From positions 744,001-808,000 of the forward strand of contig NZ_CANMPQ010000001.1 in NCBI RefSeq assembly GCF_947499695.1: DNA of 64,000 nt, given 5' to 3'. Made by a program: the position numbers and the translations under genes. This document shows, one piece after another, positions 61,258 to 64,000 of this stretch (positions within the stretch are counted from its first letter, which is position 1; the number at the start of each line of letters is the position of its first letter). Origin of the DNA: an uncultured Allomuricauda sp. Its GTDB lineage: Bacteria > Bacteroidota > Bacteroidia > Flavobacteriales > Flavobacteriaceae. The notes beneath the pieces were generated by a model. The model worked only from the letters and a program-made list of their open reading frames with translations, searched no databases and was not told the origin of the DNA.

Positions 61258-64000
61258 TAGTTTTTAAGTTCCATTTCCTGCTCTTTCATCGCAGGTACCA
61301 AAGGATTTCCATCTGCATCTATTTCAATGATGTTGTCAAATCCCAATTCATCCAATTTCGACGCAATTTTTGCCCTATCTCCTACCATAAACCAGTTTAC
61401 GGCTTCTGGTTTTACAACTTTTTTACTGACCTCACGAACAGCATCAAGGGAAAGGCTTCGAACATTTTGGTCATAGGTTTCATAATAATCATCTGGTAAA
61501 TTATATCTCAACAAATTACGAATGGATGTATTTACAGCACTATTGGTTTCCCATTGTCCTGGCAAGCTCAATACCTGATTCGTTTTTACCTTGTCCAACT
61601 CTTCTTGTGTTGCCGGTCTTGTAGAAATGAATTCTGAAATTTCTTTGCGGATTTCACCCACTGATTCCGATGTCTTATCGGTTTGAACAGGCGCATAAAC
61701 GATAAATGGTCTTTCTTCTTTAGACCCTAAAACAAACCCTCCTGCTCCATAAGACCAGTGCTTATCTTCACGAAGATTCATATTAATTCTTGACGTGAAA
61801 TCACCGCCAAGAATGCTCACCATCTGCTCCAATGCTATTTCAGAAACCCCACCATATTTCTCCGTCAAGTGGCCTGCAATAATAACCGATTGCTGGGATT
61901 CTGGCCTGTTCATTAAATATAAAGTGTTTTTAGAGTTTGTTTTTGGGGCACTAAATGTAATAGCAGGTACATTTCCTTTTTTCCATTTGCCTAAACTCTT
62001 TTGAAGCTTTGATTTTAACTCATCCATTTCAATATCGCCAGTGACAATGATAGTTGCATTGTTAGGTTTGACCCAGGTGTCATAAAACTTGACGGCATCT
62101 TCCCTGGTCAGTTTTTGAACGGTATTCTCATAACCTGTTCCAGTATATGGATTGCTATACGGATGGTTTTCACCATACATATATTTATTCATTACCCTTA
62201 ATGCCATGGAAACTGGCTGTGCCTTTTCATTTTTGATATTATTGATTTGCTCATTTTGTAAACGGTCAAATTCTGCCTGCGGAAAAATCGGATTCAACAC
62301 AACATCGGAAAACAACTCAAGACTAGAATCAAAACTTTGCTTTAAAGTTGTCATAAACACATTGGACTGATCTTGATTTGAAAACGTACTTAGACTTACT
62401 CCTAAAAGTTCCGACTTTTCACTGATTTCCAAGGAATTCAGATTCTTTGTGCCCTCATCCATAAGATTCATGGCAAGTTGTGCGGTTCCCGGACTACTCA
62501 AATGATCGGTCTTATACCCCGCATTGACCACAAGGTTAACCACCACAGTTGGGACTCCTGTGCGCTTAGCTAGCACAACGTTTAGTCCATTGGAAAGTTG
62601 TGCTTTTTCCAAAGCTGGAAACTTAGAACTCTTTTGTTCCCCCAATTCTGGAAGTTTGGAACGGTCAACCGTACTTTTTTGCACTGTATATTCAGGGAAT
62701 GGTTTGCATACCAAAATGTGTTTTCCTTTGGATAGCCATTTATTCGCGGTGCTTTTCAGGTCTTCAATTGTAGCATCCTCAATAAATTTCAAACGCGTTT
62801 TATAATACGAAGCGTCTCCAAAATAGGTCTGGTTGGAGGCAAGAATATCCGAAACTCCACCAAATCCACCAATACGTTCAAGTCCTTTTATGAAATTGGC
62901 AAAATAGGCTGCTTTTACCCTTTTCAATTCAGCTTCCTTAGGACCTTCTCTCAAAAAATTCTGAATTTCGGCTTCCAGTTGGCTTTTAAGTTTATCCGAA
63001 TCCTGACCCGGCTTAACATTCAACCAAGTAATAAATCTACTAGCTATTTCACTTGATGCTTGAAAAGAAACGACGGCACTAGCAGTCTGATCTTCGTAAA
63101 CAAATTTCTTGTACAACCTTGAATTTTTCCCGCTAGTAAGAATTGAAGAGATCAAATCAAAATGTAAATCTTCCCTATCGCCAAACTGTGGGGTGTTCCA
63201 AGCAAACAGTACTCTGGTCTCAGGCACTCTATCTTCATAAACCTGATAAGTATCGAAATTTCGTTCAGGTATATTCACTTCCTGTCTTTCAATGGTCGGC
63301 CCTGCAGGAATATCTCCAAAATATTTTAAAACCTTTTGATGTACTTCTTCCGGATTGACATCACCGGCAACAGCTACGACAGCATTTGCTGCACCATAAT
63401 ATGACTTGAACCATTCTTGAACATCTTCCATTGAAGCTGCATTTAAATCCTCCATTTCCCCGATAACTGTCCAGGAATAAGGATGCCCTTTGGGGTACAT
63501 GGCCTTGGTCAAATAGTTCCATTGTTTTCCATATGGTTGATTTTCTCCTTGTCTTTTTTCATTTTGAACCACACCTCGCTGTTCATCCAATCTTTCTTGA
63601 TCTACAGCTCCTAGTAAATGTCCCATACGGTCAGATTCTAAAAACAGTACTTGGTCAAGGGCTGATACCGGTACATTTTGAAAATAATTGGTCCTGTCCG
63701 TATTTGTAGTCCCATTTAAATCGGTACCACCTATACTTTCCAGTGCCTGGAAGTAATCCTTGTTATAGTTCTCACTTCCGTTGAACATGAGATGCTCAAA
63801 GAGATGGGCAAAACCACTCTTTCCTGGTTTCTCATTTTTAGATCCCACATGATACCACACATTCACGGCGGCAATCGGAGCTTTATGGTCCTCATGAACA
63901 AGCAAAGTGAGTCCGTTTGGCAAATTAAATTGCTCATATGGAATTTCTATTTCGCTGGCGTTGAACTGAAAGTTTTGTCCGTATTGCGATTGCATACACA
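61257..64000 (-). CDS. M16-family zinc peptidase (two M16 units), start cut by window edge
   Basis: At least 912 aa. The inverted zinc motif HxxEH appears as HLFEHLMFNGSENY near residue 64, with the downstream glutamate region about 70 residues later (QERLDEQRGVVQNEKRQ). A second, inactive M16 half begins near 460 (LSNGLNVVLAKRTGVPTVVVNLV) and lacks HxxEH. It ends with a C-terminal domain whose RYNLPDDYYETYDQ stretch is usual in the family. The first in-frame ATG is at 63995, but the protein likely extends beyond 64000 into a signal peptide, because the mature-like part starts at once (NFQFNASEIEIPYEQF). Members degrade peptides in the periplasm. Confidence 0.92.
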   Translation of the reverse strand, partial: CMQSQYGQNFQFNASEIEIPYEQFNLPNGLTLLVHEDHKAPIAAVNVWYHVGSKNEKPGKSGFAHLFEHLMFNGSENYNKDYFQALESIGGTDLNGTTNTDRTNYFQNVPVSALDQVLFLESDRMGHLLGAVDQERLDEQRGVVQNEKRQGENQPYGKQWNYLTKAMYPKGHPYSWTVIGEMEDLNAASMEDVQEWFKSYYGAANAVVAVAGDVNPEEVHQKVLKYFGDIPAGPTIERQEVNIPERNFDTYQVYEDRVPETRVLFAWNTPQFGDREDLHFDLISSILTSGKNSRLYKKFVYEDQTASAVVSFQASSEIASRFITWLNVKPGQDSDKLKSQLEAEIQNFLREGPKEAELKRVKAAYFANFIKGLERIGGFGGVSDILASNQTYFGDASYYKTRLKFIEDATIEDLKSTANKWLSKGKHILVCKPFPEYTVQKSTVDRSKLPELGEQKSSKFPALEKAQLSNGLNVVLAKRTGVPTVVVNLVVNAGYKTDHLSSPGTAQLAMNLMDEGTKNLNSLEISEKSELLGVSLSTFSNQDQSNVFMTTLKQSFDSSLELFSDVVLNPIFPQAEFDRLQNEQINNIKNEKAQPVSMALRVMNKYMYGENHPYSNPYTGTGYENTVQKLTREDAVKFYDTWVKPNNATIIVTGDIEMDELKSKLQKSLGKWKKGNVPAITFSAPKTNSKNTLYLMNRPESQQSVIIAGHLTEKYGGVSEIALEQMVSILGGDFTSRINMNLREDKHWSYGAGGFVLGSKEERPFIVYAPVQTDKTSESVGEIRKEISEFISTRPATQEELDKVKTNQVLSLPGQWETNSAVNTSIRNLLRYNLPDDYYETYDQNVRSLSLDAVREVSKKVVKPEAVNWFMVGDRAKIASKLDELGFDNIIEIDADGNPLVPAMKEQEMELKN

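Overview
The window looks like chromosomal DNA from a marine-type member of the Bacteroidota, most likely a Flavobacteriaceae (Muricauda/Flagellimonas-like). The sequence shows AT-rich coding, many -7 promoter elements of the Bacteroidota form TAnnTTTG, short lipoprotein signals, a SusC-type plug module, a DUF4369-type TlpA lipoprotein, a fused E1 alpha/beta 2-oxoacid dehydrogenase and a QEGLA-motif (DUF1704) protein. The genus is inference. No rRNA, tRNA, CRISPR array, insertion sequence or prophage was recognised. Coding density is high.

Layout. 1-9127: end of a nucleoside phosphorylase, a binding-protein-like protein, a single-domain response regulator, uracil-DNA glycosylase, a YfcC-type transporter followed closely by an SDR and a di-haem peroxidase, MutS2, and a sugar-isomerase-like lipoprotein. 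9222-18044 is more accessory: a cytolysin-family lipoprotein (CDC-like) divergent from a membrane TPR/LuxR-type regulator, then an AraC regulator, a serine hydrolase, an amidohydrolase and a small secreted protein. 18045-20300 is an isolated 751-aa protein combining RNA-polymerase-like DNA-binding modules with a probable HEPN RNase end. 20437-26020: Crp/Fnr regulator, DoxX and DCC proteins, SRPBCC protein, AlkC-type glycosylase and a DUF4139 protein with a SusC-like module inserted.

26074-31172 is a five-gene minus-strand operon: dicarboxylate/glutamate symporter, glutathione-synthetase-like ATP-grasp ligase, N-formylglutamate-amidohydrolase-like protein, DUF1704 zincin and a secreted protein. 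This suggests uptake of an acidic amino acid plus synthesis and processing of an amide- or peptide-linked product. A second ligase/peptidase pair (gamma-glutamyltransferase plus ATP-grasp) lies at 44394-47000.

31237-47000 is otherwise mostly housekeeping: aroC, an LpxH-like phosphatase, a large FAD/Fe-S dehydrogenase, TlpA, rhomboid, an LpxL-like acyltransferase, glmM and an acyl-carrier-protein phosphodiesterase. 47030-50636 holds two regulator/target pairs: LysR with a DUF1338 dioxygenase, and an XRE-S24 (LexA-like) repressor with a DNA-repair-like gene, separated by an array of five operator-like sites. 50641-64000: a small SH3-like protein, nucleoside hydrolase, uvrA-LOG-pseudo-aminopeptidase/barrel run, fused E1 dehydrogenase and an M16 peptidase cut by the window end.

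The best candidates for undescribed biology are the cytolysin/propeller protein with its paired-repeat control region, the 751-aa sigma-like/HARE-like/HEPN-like protein, the ligase operon, and the S24 repressor with its operator array.
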